Source of the DNA: Prochlorococcus sp. AG-402-P18
GTDB lineage: Bacteria; Cyanobacteriota; Cyanobacteriia; PCC-6307; Cyanobiaceae
Direction: 5' to 3'
Length of the DNA stretch: 64,000 nucleotides
Assembly (NCBI GenBank): GCA_003216275.1
Contig: QCJC01000005.1
Coordinates: 1 to 64,000, forward strand
Part shown: one piece after another, positions 41,657-55,715 of the stretch
Layout of the letters: each line of letters begins with the position of its first letter
How positions within the stretch are numbered: position 1 is the stretch's first letter
Notes under the pieces: model-generated
Databases searched by the model: none
Told to the model about the DNA's origin: nothing
Seen by the model: only the letters and a program-made list of their open reading frames with translations
Made by a program: the position numbers and the translations under genes

Positions 41657-42297
41657 GTACTTCCTCAAAAAGAATTGTTATTTGTGGTACAGATACAGAT
41701 GTGGGTAAAACTATAGTCAGTAGTTTTTTCGTCCAAGGTCTTAAAGGAATCTACTGGAAACCCATTCAAAGCGGAACAGAAGAAGGTACAGACACAGAAA
41801 CTGTTTGTAAGCTCTTAGATCTTGAACCAAACCGTTATCTATCTGAAAGATATAAATTTAAGGCTCCTGTCTCTCCCCATTGGGCTGCTGAAAAAGAATC
41901 TAGGCTTATAGAACCAAGTAATTTAAACTTACCTGATTTAGACAAATTATTAATCATCGAAACTGCAGGCGGATTAATGGTTCCTTTAAACCGAGATTGG
42001 CTACAAATAGATCAGCTTAAGATTTGGGAGGCTCCAATAATTCTTGTAGCAAGAACTGGTCTTGGCACTCTCAATCACACCTTATTGAGCCTAGAGGCCT
42101 TGAAAAACAGAAATATAGATGTATTAGGATTAGTATTAAATGGCCCTCCACACAATGACAATCCCAAGACTCTAGAGCAATTTGGGGATACTAAAATTCT
42201 TGCAAGGCTGCCTATCTTTGAAACAGTAAGTGCAAAAGAACTTTCTAAAGAATGGAATATACAACAATTGGATCAAAAGCTTAAAAAATACATTTAA
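41653..42297 (+). CDS. bioD: Dethiobiotin synthetase
   Basis: The 214-residue P-loop enzyme closes the ureido ring of dethiobiotin. It has GTDTDVGKT, then YWKPIQSGTEEGTDTE, the SPHWAAE segment, LLIIETAGGLMVPLN and the base-recognition VLNGPPH. The frame is open to 41623, but ATG at 41653 overlaps the bioC stop as ATGA and gives the usual MSTSSKRIVICGTDTDVGKT start. It is followed by bioA after 83 bases. Confidence 0.94.
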   Translation: MSTSSKRIVICGTDTDVGKTIVSSFFVQGLKGIYWKPIQSGTEEGTDTETVCKLLDLEPNRYLSERYKFKAPVSPHWAAEKESRLIEPSNLNLPDLDKLLIIETAGGLMVPLNRDWLQIDQLKIWEAPIILVARTGLGTLNHTLLSLEALKNRNIDVLGLVLNGPPHNDNPKTLEQFGDTKILARLPIFETVSAKELSKEWNIQQLDQKLKKYI

Positions 42298-42380
42298 AAT
42301 TAAAATTTAATTTTTTTCTTAATCAATAGAGTTTTTGACTGCAATCAAGTTAAATGAAATAACAGAGAAAACTAAATTTA

Positions 42381-43679
42381 ATGAATGAGAATGATTGTTC
42401 ACAACCAAATATTCAGAACCCTCATATTTGGCCACCTTTTACACAACTTTCATCCTCTCAACCTCAATTATTAGTTGAAAGAGCCAAAGATGCCCTTTTA
42501 TTACCTACAAATAAAAATCCAATAATCGATGGTATTAGTAGTTGGTGGGTCACACTACACGGTCATGCAAATGAATATATTGCTAAAGCTATCGCAACAC
42601 AAGCAGAGCAATTAGAGCAAATTATTTTTGCAGATTTCACTCATCCACAAGCTGAATTATTAGCTAATCGTCTAAGCAAATTAACAGGTCTAGAAAAGTT
42701 ATTTTTTTCTGATAATGGCTCTACTGCGGTAGAAGTTGCACTAAAGATGGCTCGTCAATGGTGGAAAAATCAAGGTGATAATAGATCTCAAATTATTGCA
42801 TTTGAAGGTGCCTACCATGGAGATACATTTGGAGCGATGGCCGTTGGCGAACGAAATATATTTAGTGAGCCTTTTGATCAAATGCTTTTTCCTGTTAGCA
42901 GAGTCCCCTGGCCGGAGACATGGTGGGGAGATGAAGACTTTGAAAAACGTGAAAAGGAGGTCTTAGAAACTCTTGAGAACCTCTTGAAAAAACCAACTAT
43001 TGCGGTAATCCTTGAACCCTTAGTTCAAGGGGCTGGAGGGATGAAAATGGTTCGCTCGGAATTCTTAGTAGAAGTCGAGAAAAGAATACGCCAAGCAAAT
43101 TCTTTACTCATTACAGATGAAGTTTTAACTGGCTTTGGAAGATGCGGAGCATTATTTGCTTTTCAAAGAGCTGGTCTAAAACCAGACCTTATCTCTCTCT
43201 CAAAAGGATTAACCGGTGGATTCCTTCCAATGGGAGTTACTATGTCCAGCAAAAGGATTTCCGACGGTTTTCTTGGGGAAGATCCAAAACAAACTTTCTG
43301 GCACGGGCATAGTTTTACCGCTAATCCATTAGGCTGCGCAGCTGCAAATGCTAGCTTAGATCTTTTAGAAAAATTTCCTCAGAGGTATCTAGATTTTGAG
43401 TCACGTCATCGACCTCATCTACAAAAAATAATAACCGATTCAAGAATTGAATGTCCAAGAATTACAGGAACTATTGCTGCTTTCAATCTTAAAGTAAAAG
43501 GGGAAAAAGGATACTTAAGTTCAGTTGGAAAGATTATGAAAGCTAGTGCATTGAAGGTTGGCGTTTTCATTAGACCATTGGGAGATGTGATTTATCTCAT
43601 GCCACCACTTTGTATCACAGATGAAGAACTAGAGAAATGCTATTTAGCAATCCAAGAGGGATTGAATTCTCTATCTTAG
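42381..43679 (+). CDS. bioA: Adenosylmethionine-8-amino-7-oxononanoate aminotransferase
   Basis: The 432-residue class III aminotransferase makes 7,8-diaminopelargonic acid with SAM as amino donor. Markers are IWPPFTQLSSSQPQLLVERA, DGISSWWVTLHGHANEYIAK, FFSDNGSTAVEVALKMARQW, LLITDEVLTGFGRCGALFAF and the Lys loop LISLSKGLTGGFLPMGVTM. It closes the biotin cluster. bioB is not in this window. The leader of 83 bases is AT-rich without an obvious BirA operator. Confidence 0.95.
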   Translation: MNENDCSQPNIQNPHIWPPFTQLSSSQPQLLVERAKDALLLPTNKNPIIDGISSWWVTLHGHANEYIAKAIATQAEQLEQIIFADFTHPQAELLANRLSKLTGLEKLFFSDNGSTAVEVALKMARQWWKNQGDNRSQIIAFEGAYHGDTFGAMAVGERNIFSEPFDQMLFPVSRVPWPETWWGDEDFEKREKEVLETLENLLKKPTIAVILEPLVQGAGGMKMVRSEFLVEVEKRIRQANSLLITDEVLTGFGRCGALFAFQRAGLKPDLISLSKGLTGGFLPMGVTMSSKRISDGFLGEDPKQTFWHGHSFTANPLGCAAANASLDLLEKFPQRYLDFESRHRPHLQKIITDSRIECPRITGTIAAFNLKVKGEKGYLSSVGKIMKASALKVGVFIRPLGDVIYLMPPLCITDEELEKCYLAIQEGLNSLS

Positions 43680-43835
43680 AATGTGTTAACAGGTTAAAAT
43701 ACTAATGACTACTAATTTAATCTTAGAAAGAGAATAAAATATCTAGAATAATTAAAATTGACTACTGTAAAAAATATTATAGTATTTTTAAAAGATAGCT
43801 AAAACTTAGTCATAAAATTTTTCCTAAAAATATAC
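43680..43835. other. AT-rich spacer after bioA
   Basis: This 156-base convergent spacer separates bioA from the J-protein gene. I see no hairpin with a T-run, no tRNA and no further gene in it. Confidence 0.5.
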
Positions 43836-44276
43836 TCACATCAACCAACTTGGTATGAAATCTAAATTATCCCCTCTTGAAATAGCAATAAAGACACCTA
43901 AGGACAAACTCATGAGAATAGAGGTTATTAAAAGCAGAAGTGAAAATAATTCTCCACCTGAAAATGGTCGCCTTACTCCTATCGATTTAGAAAATTGTAT
44001 AGATTCTAAATTTATTAAATTAGATTCTAATTTTTGATTAGTAAGTTTATTTACTTTTTCTATACTTAAGTCATAGTTTGCCCTTAGGACAGGATCACTT
44101 AATAAATCATAAGCTTCACAGACATTCTGAAATTGTCTTATCGCTTCTTCGCTAGGCAGAGAGGTAGTATCTGGATGAAGCCGCTTACTTAGTTGACGAA
44201 AAGCTTTCCTCAGCTCTGCATTGTTTGCAGAGGGAGAAACTCCAAGAAGTTTGTAATAATTGCAAGGATGGTTCAA
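43836..44276 (-). CDS. Membrane-anchored J-domain protein
   Basis: The 146-residue protein has an N-terminal J domain (about 5-67: YYKLLGVSPSANNAELRKAF, HPD at 34-36, AYDLLSDPVLRANYD). A linker and one hydrophobic segment near the C-terminus follow (LFSLLLLITSILMSLSLGVF). It lacks the Gly/Phe and zinc regions of DnaJ. It should recruit an Hsp70 to the membrane; which one is unknown, though an atypical Hsp70 is encoded at 4631 in this window. The start is TTG at 44274-44276. It is divergent from rsmG. Confidence 0.88.
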   Translation of the reverse strand: MNHPCNYYKLLGVSPSANNAELRKAFRQLSKRLHPDTTSLPSEEAIRQFQNVCEAYDLLSDPVLRANYDLSIEKVNKLTNQKLESNLINLESIQFSKSIGVRRPFSGGELFSLLLLITSILMSLSLGVFIAISRGDNLDFIPSWLM

Positions 44277-44350
44277 CTAAAGAAAATATGATCTAATAAT
44301 ATATAGATTTTATCTGAATATCTCAATCCTGCCTATTAAAAAACTTTAAA

Positions 44351-45097
44351 ATGTCTATTGATAAAAACAACAAGAAGTCAAATCATTTTATTGTATGGAA
44401 TCAGCTAAAATGGGAGCCCACAAAAAAACAATTAGCTCAATTTCTTCAATTGCAAGAGTTACTTAGAGAATGGAATAAGAAAACAAATCTTACTCGTTTA
44501 GTCGATGGAGATGATTTTTGGATTGCACAAGTATGTGATAGTTTGTTGCCACTTCATGAAGAACTTCAAAATCCAAAACGTTCTCAGAAATATATTGACG
44601 TTGGCTCTGGCTGTGGATTCCCAGGCATAGCCATAGCTATAGCAATGCCTAATTCAAATATCACTCTTTTAGATTCTTCAAGCAAAAAAACGACATTTTT
44701 AAAAGAAGTGTCTAAGGAAATTGGATTAAGTTCTCGTATAACAGTTGTAACTGAGCGAGCTGAGGCAGCAGGAAAGAACCCAATCTATAGAGGTAATTTT
44801 GACTATGCCATCGCCAGAGCGGTTGCTCCTGCAACTGTAGTAGCAGAATATCTAGTACCTTTTTTAAATTCAAAAGGTCAAGCGCTTATATTCAAAGGGA
44901 GCTGGAGCGAATCAGCACAACAGAAACTAAAGGAAGCATTAACGGCACTAAATGCAAAGATCCAACAATCACAAAGATTCGAACTCCCTGAAGAACGTGG
45001 TATCAGAAACGTTATTAGAATTAAACCAATTGCTAAATGTCCTAACAAATATCCAAGATCAGTAGGTAAGCCTAAAAAACAGCCATTAGGTTATTAA
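44351..45097 (+). CDS. rsmG: 16S rRNA (guanine527-N7)-methyltransferase
   Basis: The 248-residue enzyme has the GidB/RsmG pattern: LLREWNKKTNLTRLVDGDDF, HVCDSL-like WIAQVCDSLLPL, the SAM motif YIDVGSGCGFPGIAIAIAMP, and DYAIARAVAP. The C-terminal tail is basic. Its stop overlaps that of the convergent aldo/keto reductase gene by four bases. Length is slightly above the E. coli enzyme, as is usual for cyanobacteria. Confidence 0.94.
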   Translation: MSIDKNNKKSNHFIVWNQLKWEPTKKQLAQFLQLQELLREWNKKTNLTRLVDGDDFWIAQVCDSLLPLHEELQNPKRSQKYIDVGSGCGFPGIAIAIAMPNSNITLLDSSSKKTTFLKEVSKEIGLSSRITVVTERAEAAGKNPIYRGNFDYAIARAVAPATVVAEYLVPFLNSKGQALIFKGSWSESAQQKLKEALTALNAKIQQSQRFELPEERGIRNVIRIKPIAKCPNKYPRSVGKPKKQPLGY

Positions 45098-46320
45098 ATA
45101 CCCCATAATCTGTCTCGTCTTTCTCCACCAATTCTATCTCTCAAGTTCCTAAGTATATTAGGTATTTCAGATCTCCATGGGCTATTAATTAAAACTTTTT
45201 TCAACTCATCCTCACTAACTTCACAATCTAAGCAATCCGCATTAGAGCCTGGGAACCAATGACCACCTCTACCCAGCAAACTATAACGATCCTTCGTAAA
45301 GTCCTCCATTCCCCAAGCCTCTAATAAATTATGAAGCCATAACAATGCGGGTAAATTAATTTCTCCAGGAGTCTGATCCCAACTTGGTAAACCTATATGC
45401 CAAGTAGTCATCCATGGTTCTCCAAGCGACTCATAGGTGGCATTTATTAGTCGCTTTTCTACAATAGCAATTAAGTCATGAGTTGTATTCATAAGAGAGA
45501 TTGCACTTAAATGAATATCAAGATCCTCAGGTTTTGATGCACCTATACTCAATGTATGTACTCTTTTATCACTGAGACAAAAAAGGTCATTAAAAACTAT
45601 TGGGTGTAATGGACTACATAATTCTAAAAGTTTTGCTGAAGGTGTATGCAAATGACCTCCTTTATCAGTGGGACTTATAATAAAAACACCCATATCATTT
45701 TTATTGGCTACCTTTAATGCTTTTTCATTATCCTGCCGAATAAAATACCAATGCAAATTAACATAATCAAAAAAACCTGTTTCAATTGTTTTAACTATTA
45801 GGTCAACTTTAGCGTGAGTTGAAAAGCCGATGAAATCAATAAGACCATTTTTTTGCCATCTTCGAACAACATCAAGACATCCATTTGGACGAATAGTCAT
45901 ATCCAAATGTTCTGGAAGATTTATGCCATGTATAGCTAACAAATCAATTTTTTTAGATCCTAACCTCCTTAAACTCAACTCGAGTTCTTGCTCAAATTTC
46001 GAAGGATCATTATTCGGAGGAATTTTAGTTTGAAGGATTCTTTTGGGGTCATCGATTTCATTTAAAGCCCATCCTATCTGGCGTTCGGATGTTCCATAAT
46101 GACGCGCTGTTTCTATATGATGCAATCCTTTTTCGACTGCCTTCTTAATAGTTTTTCTTACAATATCTTGTTGCTGGTTATTAATTTCTCGCGAATCTAA
46201 ATCCTTCCAACTTTGTTGAAAACGCATACCTCCTAGAGACAAAACAGGAATTTGGATCTCTGTTCGCCCAAATCTTCTAGCAGGTATAGAAAAATTTTCA
46301 ATAGCATTATTAATTGTCAA
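45094..46320 (-). CDS. Aldo/keto reductase family protein
   Basis: The 408-residue protein has an AKR barrel: RRFGRTEIQIPVLSLGGMRF at the start, HHIETARHYGTSERQIGWAL (Tyr of the tetrad, with Glu where classical AKRs have Asp), LQTKIPP (Lys), DLLAIHGIN (His). A C-terminal extension of about 120 residues carries WFPGSNADCLDCEVSEDELK, reminiscent of degenerate cluster-binding tails in related proteins. The substrate is unknown. It lies 16 bases after the ferredoxin gene on the same strand, so the two may work together. The start is TTG. Confidence 0.85.
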   Translation of the reverse strand: MTINNAIENFSIPARRFGRTEIQIPVLSLGGMRFQQSWKDLDSREINNQQQDIVRKTIKKAVEKGLHHIETARHYGTSERQIGWALNEIDDPKRILQTKIPPNNDPSKFEQELELSLRRLGSKKIDLLAIHGINLPEHLDMTIRPNGCLDVVRRWQKNGLIDFIGFSTHAKVDLIVKTIETGFFDYVNLHWYFIRQDNEKALKVANKNDMGVFIISPTDKGGHLHTPSAKLLELCSPLHPIVFNDLFCLSDKRVHTLSIGASKPEDLDIHLSAISLMNTTHDLIAIVEKRLINATYESLGEPWMTTWHIGLPSWDQTPGEINLPALLWLHNLLEAWGMEDFTKDRYSLLGRGGHWFPGSNADCLDCEVSEDELKKVLINSPWRSEIPNILRNLRDRIGGERRDRLWGI

Positions 46321-46336
46321 TTTAATTATTTAGCAA

Positions 46337-46756
46337 TTAAGTAATTGGTGGTAAACCTAAATTTCGAAAGTGATGATTTTCGAGTAATTTTCTCAGTTTA
46401 ATTAATTCTTCAAAAGAAACCCATTCAATACAATCCACAGGACAGGTATCTATAGCTTCTTGAATTAATTCCTCACTATCTCCATCTTGCCTAAAAGCTC
46501 TTGCTCTCCCTTGATCAGGTTCCATTGCAAAAGTGTTTGTAGCAACTGAACTACAATAAGTACAACCTATACATTTTCTCTCATCAACCCAAACAGCTTT
46601 TTCTCTTAATTGACCTCCTAATGATGGATCCCTGCCGCTAAGCTTAAATTCTTCATTATTAGCGGCCTGAAAAGCAACATTTGTATCGTAATTATCAGTT
46701 TCGGACTGATAATTACGAGATTTAATTTGAAAAGCTGCGCTAGGATCAAAAGTCAA
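46337..46756 (-). CDS. 4Fe-4S ferredoxin-like protein
   Basis: The 139-residue protein has one cluster motif: Cys62, Cys65 and Cys68 in KCIGCTYCSS and Cys105 in TCPVDCI, with another Cys at 109. The flanking VDERKCIGCTYCSSVATNTF and DQGRARAFRQDGDSEE are typical of a cyanobacterial and plastid single-cluster family, also found fused to J domains in plants. The first 55 residues are polar. The start is TTG at 46754-46756. A perfect 13-bp hairpin lies in codons 14-24. It follows ycf35 by 16 bases. Confidence 0.88.
   Translation of the reverse strand: MTFDPSAAFQIKSRNYQSETDNYDTNVAFQAANNEEFKLSGRDPSLGGQLREKAVWVDERKCIGCTYCSSVATNTFAMEPDQGRARAFRQDGDSEELIQEAIDTCPVDCIEWVSFEELIKLRKLLENHHFRNLGLPPIT
46687..46717 (-). 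repeat. Perfect 13-bp inverted repeat inside the ferredoxin gene
   Basis: CGTAATTATCAGT (46687-46699) and ACTGATAATTACG (46705-46717) are perfectly complementary around the 5-base loop TTCGG. It lies wholly in coding sequence (codons 14-24, residues RNYQSETDNYD). In the mRNA it would form a stable stem close to the start codon. Confidence 0.8.
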
Positions 46757-46772
46757 TTTAGGGATAAAGGAC

Positions 46773-47165
46773 TTAGGAATCCCAGCGAGTCACAACCAAT
46801 TCTATTGATCCGTCTATATTATTCTTTTGCTCAGATATTTGAAATCCTTCTTTAGCAGTTGAATCAATAACTGTGTTTAAGGCATAACGTTGGGTAATCT
46901 GAGCTAAAAACCTTTCGACAGGTATTGACTGCTTCCAAAGATCTAAATCAGTTACAAGTTCATATGATTTTGTACCTTCATTCCATCTAAATCCAATGTC
47001 AGCTCCTTGATTCATTTCTATAGTCATTTCAGCTTTTACAGTTTGTCCTCTGTAACCCCGAACTAAATTGTTACCTTCCTGAGGTACATAACCTAGGTCT
47101 ATTAGAGCCTGTTTTAAGTGCTCTTTCTTGCGAAGTTGTGTTTTTACTGTGCTGAAATGTGACAT
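46773..47165 (-). CDS. ycf35: Ycf35-like protein (DUF1257)
   Basis: The 130-residue protein matches Ycf35/DUF1257 of cyanobacteria and algal plastids: SHFSTVKTQLRKKEHLKQAL, DLGY near residue 25, DIGFRWNEGTKSYELVTDLD, and a C-terminal part ending in ELVVTRWDS. Function is unknown. Its ATG overlaps the stop of the DUF2997 gene by one base, an arrangement also typical of this pair elsewhere. It is soluble. Confidence 0.9.
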   Translation of the reverse strand: MSHFSTVKTQLRKKEHLKQALIDLGYVPQEGNNLVRGYRGQTVKAEMTIEMNQGADIGFRWNEGTKSYELVTDLDLWKQSIPVERFLAQITQRYALNTVIDSTAKEGFQISEQKNNIDGSIELVVTRWDS

Positions 47166-47368
47166 CAGTGGATTTCTGCAGAAATTGTCTGTTTTTGAAC
47201 CTCTTCCCTAAGAAAGGAATCAGAGGTTGGTTCTCTACGCTCAACGGTGCCTAGGGCATCTTCAAGCTTCTCAGTTAAATCGATACATGCTTCTCCAACG
47301 AGACCTTCTACAGTCTCTTCGACGCGTCCGTCTTGTCGGATTTTAAAGCGCAAAGTGCGTTGAGGCAT
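47165..47368 (-). CDS. DUF2997 family small protein
   Basis: The 67-residue protein reads MPQRTLRFKIRQDGRVEETV and EGLVGEACIDLTEKLEDALG, the pattern of DUF2997, a small cyanobacterial family found next to Ycf35. Function is unknown. It is the first gene of the run DUF2997, ycf35, ferredoxin, aldo/keto reductase; a terminator at 47401-47420 separates it from the HEAT gene upstream. One-base overlap with ycf35 suggests coupled translation. Confidence 0.88.
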   Translation of the reverse strand: MPQRTLRFKIRQDGRVEETVEGLVGEACIDLTEKLEDALGTVERREPTSDSFLREEVQKQTISAEIH

Positions 47369-47400
47369 GAACGAAGGGGCCTAAGTCACTGATGATATAG

Positions 47401-47420
47401 AAAAAACGCATAGATATGCG
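47401..47420 (-). terminator. Rho-independent terminator after the HEAT-repeat gene
   Basis: On the minus strand CGCATA (47420-47415), a 2-base centre and TATGCG (47412-47407) are followed by six Ts (47406-47401). It lies 38 bases after the HEAT gene stop and 33 bases before the DUF2997 start, so the downstream run needs its own promoter or read-through. Confidence 0.7.
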
Positions 47421-47457
47421 AATTGTTTATTACAAAGAAGTGTTTTTGTACCAAAAA

Positions 47458-48267
47458 TTAAACCAATTGGCCTTCATCAATTAGTAATTTTAATTTTTTT
47501 TGTACTTCTGGATTATCCAATTGCTCCAAAGCTATACGAGCTTCATACCTAACAGAGGGCTCTAGATCATGCAATAAAACAGAAATAAAAGTATCTTCTA
47601 TCTGGATTTTGATTTCCTCACTCAAAAGACTATATAGGCGTCCCAGAGACCAAATACAATTGCTTCTAACTATTGGTTCGCCATCAATTTGCAAACTTTC
47701 TAACAATTGAAGTGCTGCTGGGAGAGAATTCTCAGCTGAATTAAGTCCAACTTCAGCTAAGGAACTTGATGCCCACAATCTGACAGCCGCAACATCTTGT
47801 TTTAAAGAATTTATCAAAGGTTGTAAGACTAATGAATCAGAGTAATTTCCAAGACTCCATGCTGTAGCTTTTCTCACATAAGCATTACTGTCAAAACGCA
47901 ATAAATGCAATAAAAGTTCTATAGCTTGTGGGCAAGGATTTCTTCCTAGGGCATAAACAGCGCTCATCCTCACAACAGGACTAGGTTCATCAAGTAAAGG
48001 GATCAGAAATGGAATTGCTCTTGGATCTCTATATTCACAAAATACTCTTAATCCTTGCAATCTTTCTTCATGACCAGATTGAAGCCACTTCAATGCAAGA
48101 TCACATTCTTTTGATGAATTAACTAGATCTTTATCATTTTCGTCTAATTCAATTTCATCTAAAGGATCTCCTGCTAGTTGAGCAGCTAATTCTCTAGCCA
48201 AAAGATCAGGGTCAATGGCTAAATTAGCCAAACCATCTTTACCGGATTTTTGATTTGCATCATTCAT
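47458..48267 (-). CDS. HEAT-repeat protein (PBS-lyase HEAT-like)
   Basis: The 269-residue protein has an acidic N-terminus (residues 1-55) and then four to six HEAT-like helical repeats: DPRAIPFLIPLLDEPSPVVR, MSAVYALGRNPCPQAIELLL, YVRKATAWSLGNYSDSLVLQ and AVRLWASSSLAEVG. Such proteins are scaffolds; some cyanobacterial relatives are bilin lyases (CpcE/NblB type), but nothing here shows lyase activity. The start is ATG at 48265-48267, 24 bases after the 41-residue gene. A hairpin terminator follows. Confidence 0.85.
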   Translation of the reverse strand: MNDANQKSGKDGLANLAIDPDLLARELAAQLAGDPLDEIELDENDKDLVNSSKECDLALKWLQSGHEERLQGLRVFCEYRDPRAIPFLIPLLDEPSPVVRMSAVYALGRNPCPQAIELLLHLLRFDSNAYVRKATAWSLGNYSDSLVLQPLINSLKQDVAAVRLWASSSLAEVGLNSAENSLPAALQLLESLQIDGEPIVRSNCIWSLGRLYSLLSEEIKIQIEDTFISVLLHDLEPSVRYEARIALEQLDNPEVQKKLKLLIDEGQLV

Positions 48268-48291
48268 AGCTCTGACAGAAGAAGAGCAAGC

Positions 48292-48417
48292 TTAATTAAC
48301 TGGAGCTGGTGCAAGCATATCCCCGGGAAGCCATATGCGGGCACTAACGGCAAATAATGCCACACCAAAAAGAGCCACAATTAAGATTGGAAAAAGAGTT
48401 GTTCGTAAAAAACCCAA
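48292..48417 (-). CDS. 41-residue single-span membrane protein
   Basis: A short minus-strand frame opens with TTG (48415-48417) and ends with TAA (48292-48294). The product begins MGFLRTTLFPILIVALFGVA, continues with a hydrophobic stretch to about residue 25, and ends with the polar tail RIWLPGDMLAPAPVN. The clean N-in topology (Arg before the helix), the Pro-rich tail and the tight fit between the symporter gene (64 bases upstream) and the HEAT gene (24 bases downstream) make it likely real. I cannot name the family. An in-frame stop 9 bases before the TTG prevents a longer version. Confidence 0.65.
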   Translation of the reverse strand: MGFLRTTLFPILIVALFGVALFAVSARIWLPGDMLAPAPVN

Positions 48418-48481
48418 AATTTCAAATTAATTGATCCTTATTTTGCTCTAAATTCTGACCATTTGGCTATTCAGAAGCAAC

Positions 48482-50233
48482 TTATTGAGTTATTAATCGC
48501 GTTTTTTTTATCATATACAAACATCCCACTGTTAGGACAAGAGAGATCCACGCTAGTCTTTCTTGGTGCAATAAGAATGCACCAATACTAATTAATCCTC
48601 CATAGAGTATTCCTGATCCATAGAAAAAACGAAATCCAAGCGCTAACAAAGAATCAATTGGTTCAATATTCAATTTCTTCCTTATTTTTTTCCAACCTGG
48701 TCCAGGGGGTCTTACCTGCATAACAAAATTATCAAGTGTTTCCTCTTCCTCTGGCTGGGTAAAAGATAAAGTCAATAACCAAATTACGGCAGTAAAGAAC
48801 GTTGTAAATAAAAGCCTTTTCCCAAAATCATCAATTGTAAAAAATGGAGAAACCGAAGTAATTAAACCTATAAAAAAACCACTTAACATTGAAGAAAGTT
48901 CTGCTATTGCATTAATTCGCCACCAAAACCATCTAAGAACCAAAACGACACCAGGACCTGTACCAATAGCAATAACAAGTCTAAACATTGAGCCAATACT
49001 ATTACTGAATAATGCTGTTATAACGCCAATTAAAAGTAACAAAACACTCGCCAATTGGCCAATAAGAATCATTTCCCTCGGACCAGCCAAGGGTCTGAGA
49101 AATCTTTTATATAGATCATGAGCAAGATAGCTTGCACCCCAATTAATTGAAGTGCTAACCGTACTCATAAATGCAGCGACCAATGAAACTACAACGAATC
49201 CAAGAGCTACGGGTGGCAAATAAGTTACAGCTAGACTCGGATAACTTAATTCCCAATCAGTTTGAGGAGGTAAAAGGATTAAGGCAGCTAATCCTACTAA
49301 AATCCAAAGCCAGCTTCGAATGAGATAATTAATAATCAAGAAAACTATACCTGCCAATGTTGCTTGTTTTTCATCTTGAGTAGCTAATAAACGTTGAATG
49401 AACTCACCACCACCATCACTACGCCTAAAACTCCACCACTGCAGTGAAATAAAAGCTAAAAAAGTGGTTATAGTTATTCCAGAACTATCAATCCAATTTA
49501 TGCCATCTTTATTCCATGTCCATGGGAAAAAGGAGAGCAGTTCAGGGCGTCCAATCTCTTCTAACTTCATTAACAATTGAGCCATACCTCCAGAAGCATT
49601 TATTGCCACAAAACAAACAGCTAAAGCACCTATCAGAGCTAAAATAAGTTGGACAAAATCATTGATCACTACTGCCCAAAGCCCACCTAAAACAGTGTAA
49701 CCAAGCATAAATATAGCCACTAAAATCAATAAGATCGTAGTGTCAGTGAACATGCCAAACACATTATGTCCATCTACAATCCCTAAGGATTCAGAAACCT
49801 TACGCATTGCTAAAAAAGCATATCCGATCCCGATACAGTTAATAGGAACAGAAAGTAAAAAAGCTTTGATTCCTCTTAAATAAGCTGCTGCTTTGCCGCT
49901 ATAACGTAATTCAGTAAATTCAGCATCAGTCAATACTCCACTACGTCTCCAAAGTGGAGCGAATACAACAGTCATAGCAACATGCGCGAGTCCAAAACTC
50001 CACCATTCCCAATTCCCTGACAGCCCTCTCGTTCCAATGATGCCAGCGACATATAAAGGTGTATCGATTGAAAACGTAGTAGCAGCCATGGACATCCCAG
50101 CAAGTAACCCATTAAGTCGACGACCAGCTACAAAGTAATCTGTTTCATTTTGATTTTTTATAGAAACATAAACTCCTAATATCAAAGAAAATAATAAATA
50201 AATAAATACTATTAACCAATCAATCAGCGTCAT
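48482..50233 (-). CDS. Sodium:solute symporter family protein
   Basis: The 583-residue protein has about 13-14 hydrophobic segments and the SSS-family pattern: DYFVAGRRLNGLLAGMSMAA with TTFSIDTPLYVAG after it, LTDAEFTELRYSGKAAAYLR near residue 105, and SWLWILVGLAALILLPPQT. It uses the sodium gradient to import a solute. Relatives move sugars, proline, vitamins or other organic compounds; the substrate cannot be told from sequence. It is the first gene of a run with the 41-residue and HEAT genes. Confidence 0.88.
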   Translation of the reverse strand: MTLIDWLIVFIYLLFSLILGVYVSIKNQNETDYFVAGRRLNGLLAGMSMAATTFSIDTPLYVAGIIGTRGLSGNWEWWSFGLAHVAMTVVFAPLWRRSGVLTDAEFTELRYSGKAAAYLRGIKAFLLSVPINCIGIGYAFLAMRKVSESLGIVDGHNVFGMFTDTTILLILVAIFMLGYTVLGGLWAVVINDFVQLILALIGALAVCFVAINASGGMAQLLMKLEEIGRPELLSFFPWTWNKDGINWIDSSGITITTFLAFISLQWWSFRRSDGGGEFIQRLLATQDEKQATLAGIVFLIINYLIRSWLWILVGLAALILLPPQTDWELSYPSLAVTYLPPVALGFVVVSLVAAFMSTVSTSINWGASYLAHDLYKRFLRPLAGPREMILIGQLASVLLLLIGVITALFSNSIGSMFRLVIAIGTGPGVVLVLRWFWWRINAIAELSSMLSGFFIGLITSVSPFFTIDDFGKRLLFTTFFTAVIWLLTLSFTQPEEEETLDNFVMQVRPPGPGWKKIRKKLNIEPIDSLLALGFRFFYGSGILYGGLISIGAFLLHQERLAWISLVLTVGCLYMIKKTRLITQ

Positions 50234-50270
50234 AGAGATAAGCCAATAAAAATTTTTTAGAATTAATAGT

Positions 50271-51529
<1,259 letters not shown>

Positions 51530-51563
51530 TTAGGAAAAATAAAGTGTATTGGAGATAATCCAT

Positions 51564-55715
<4,152 letters not shown>

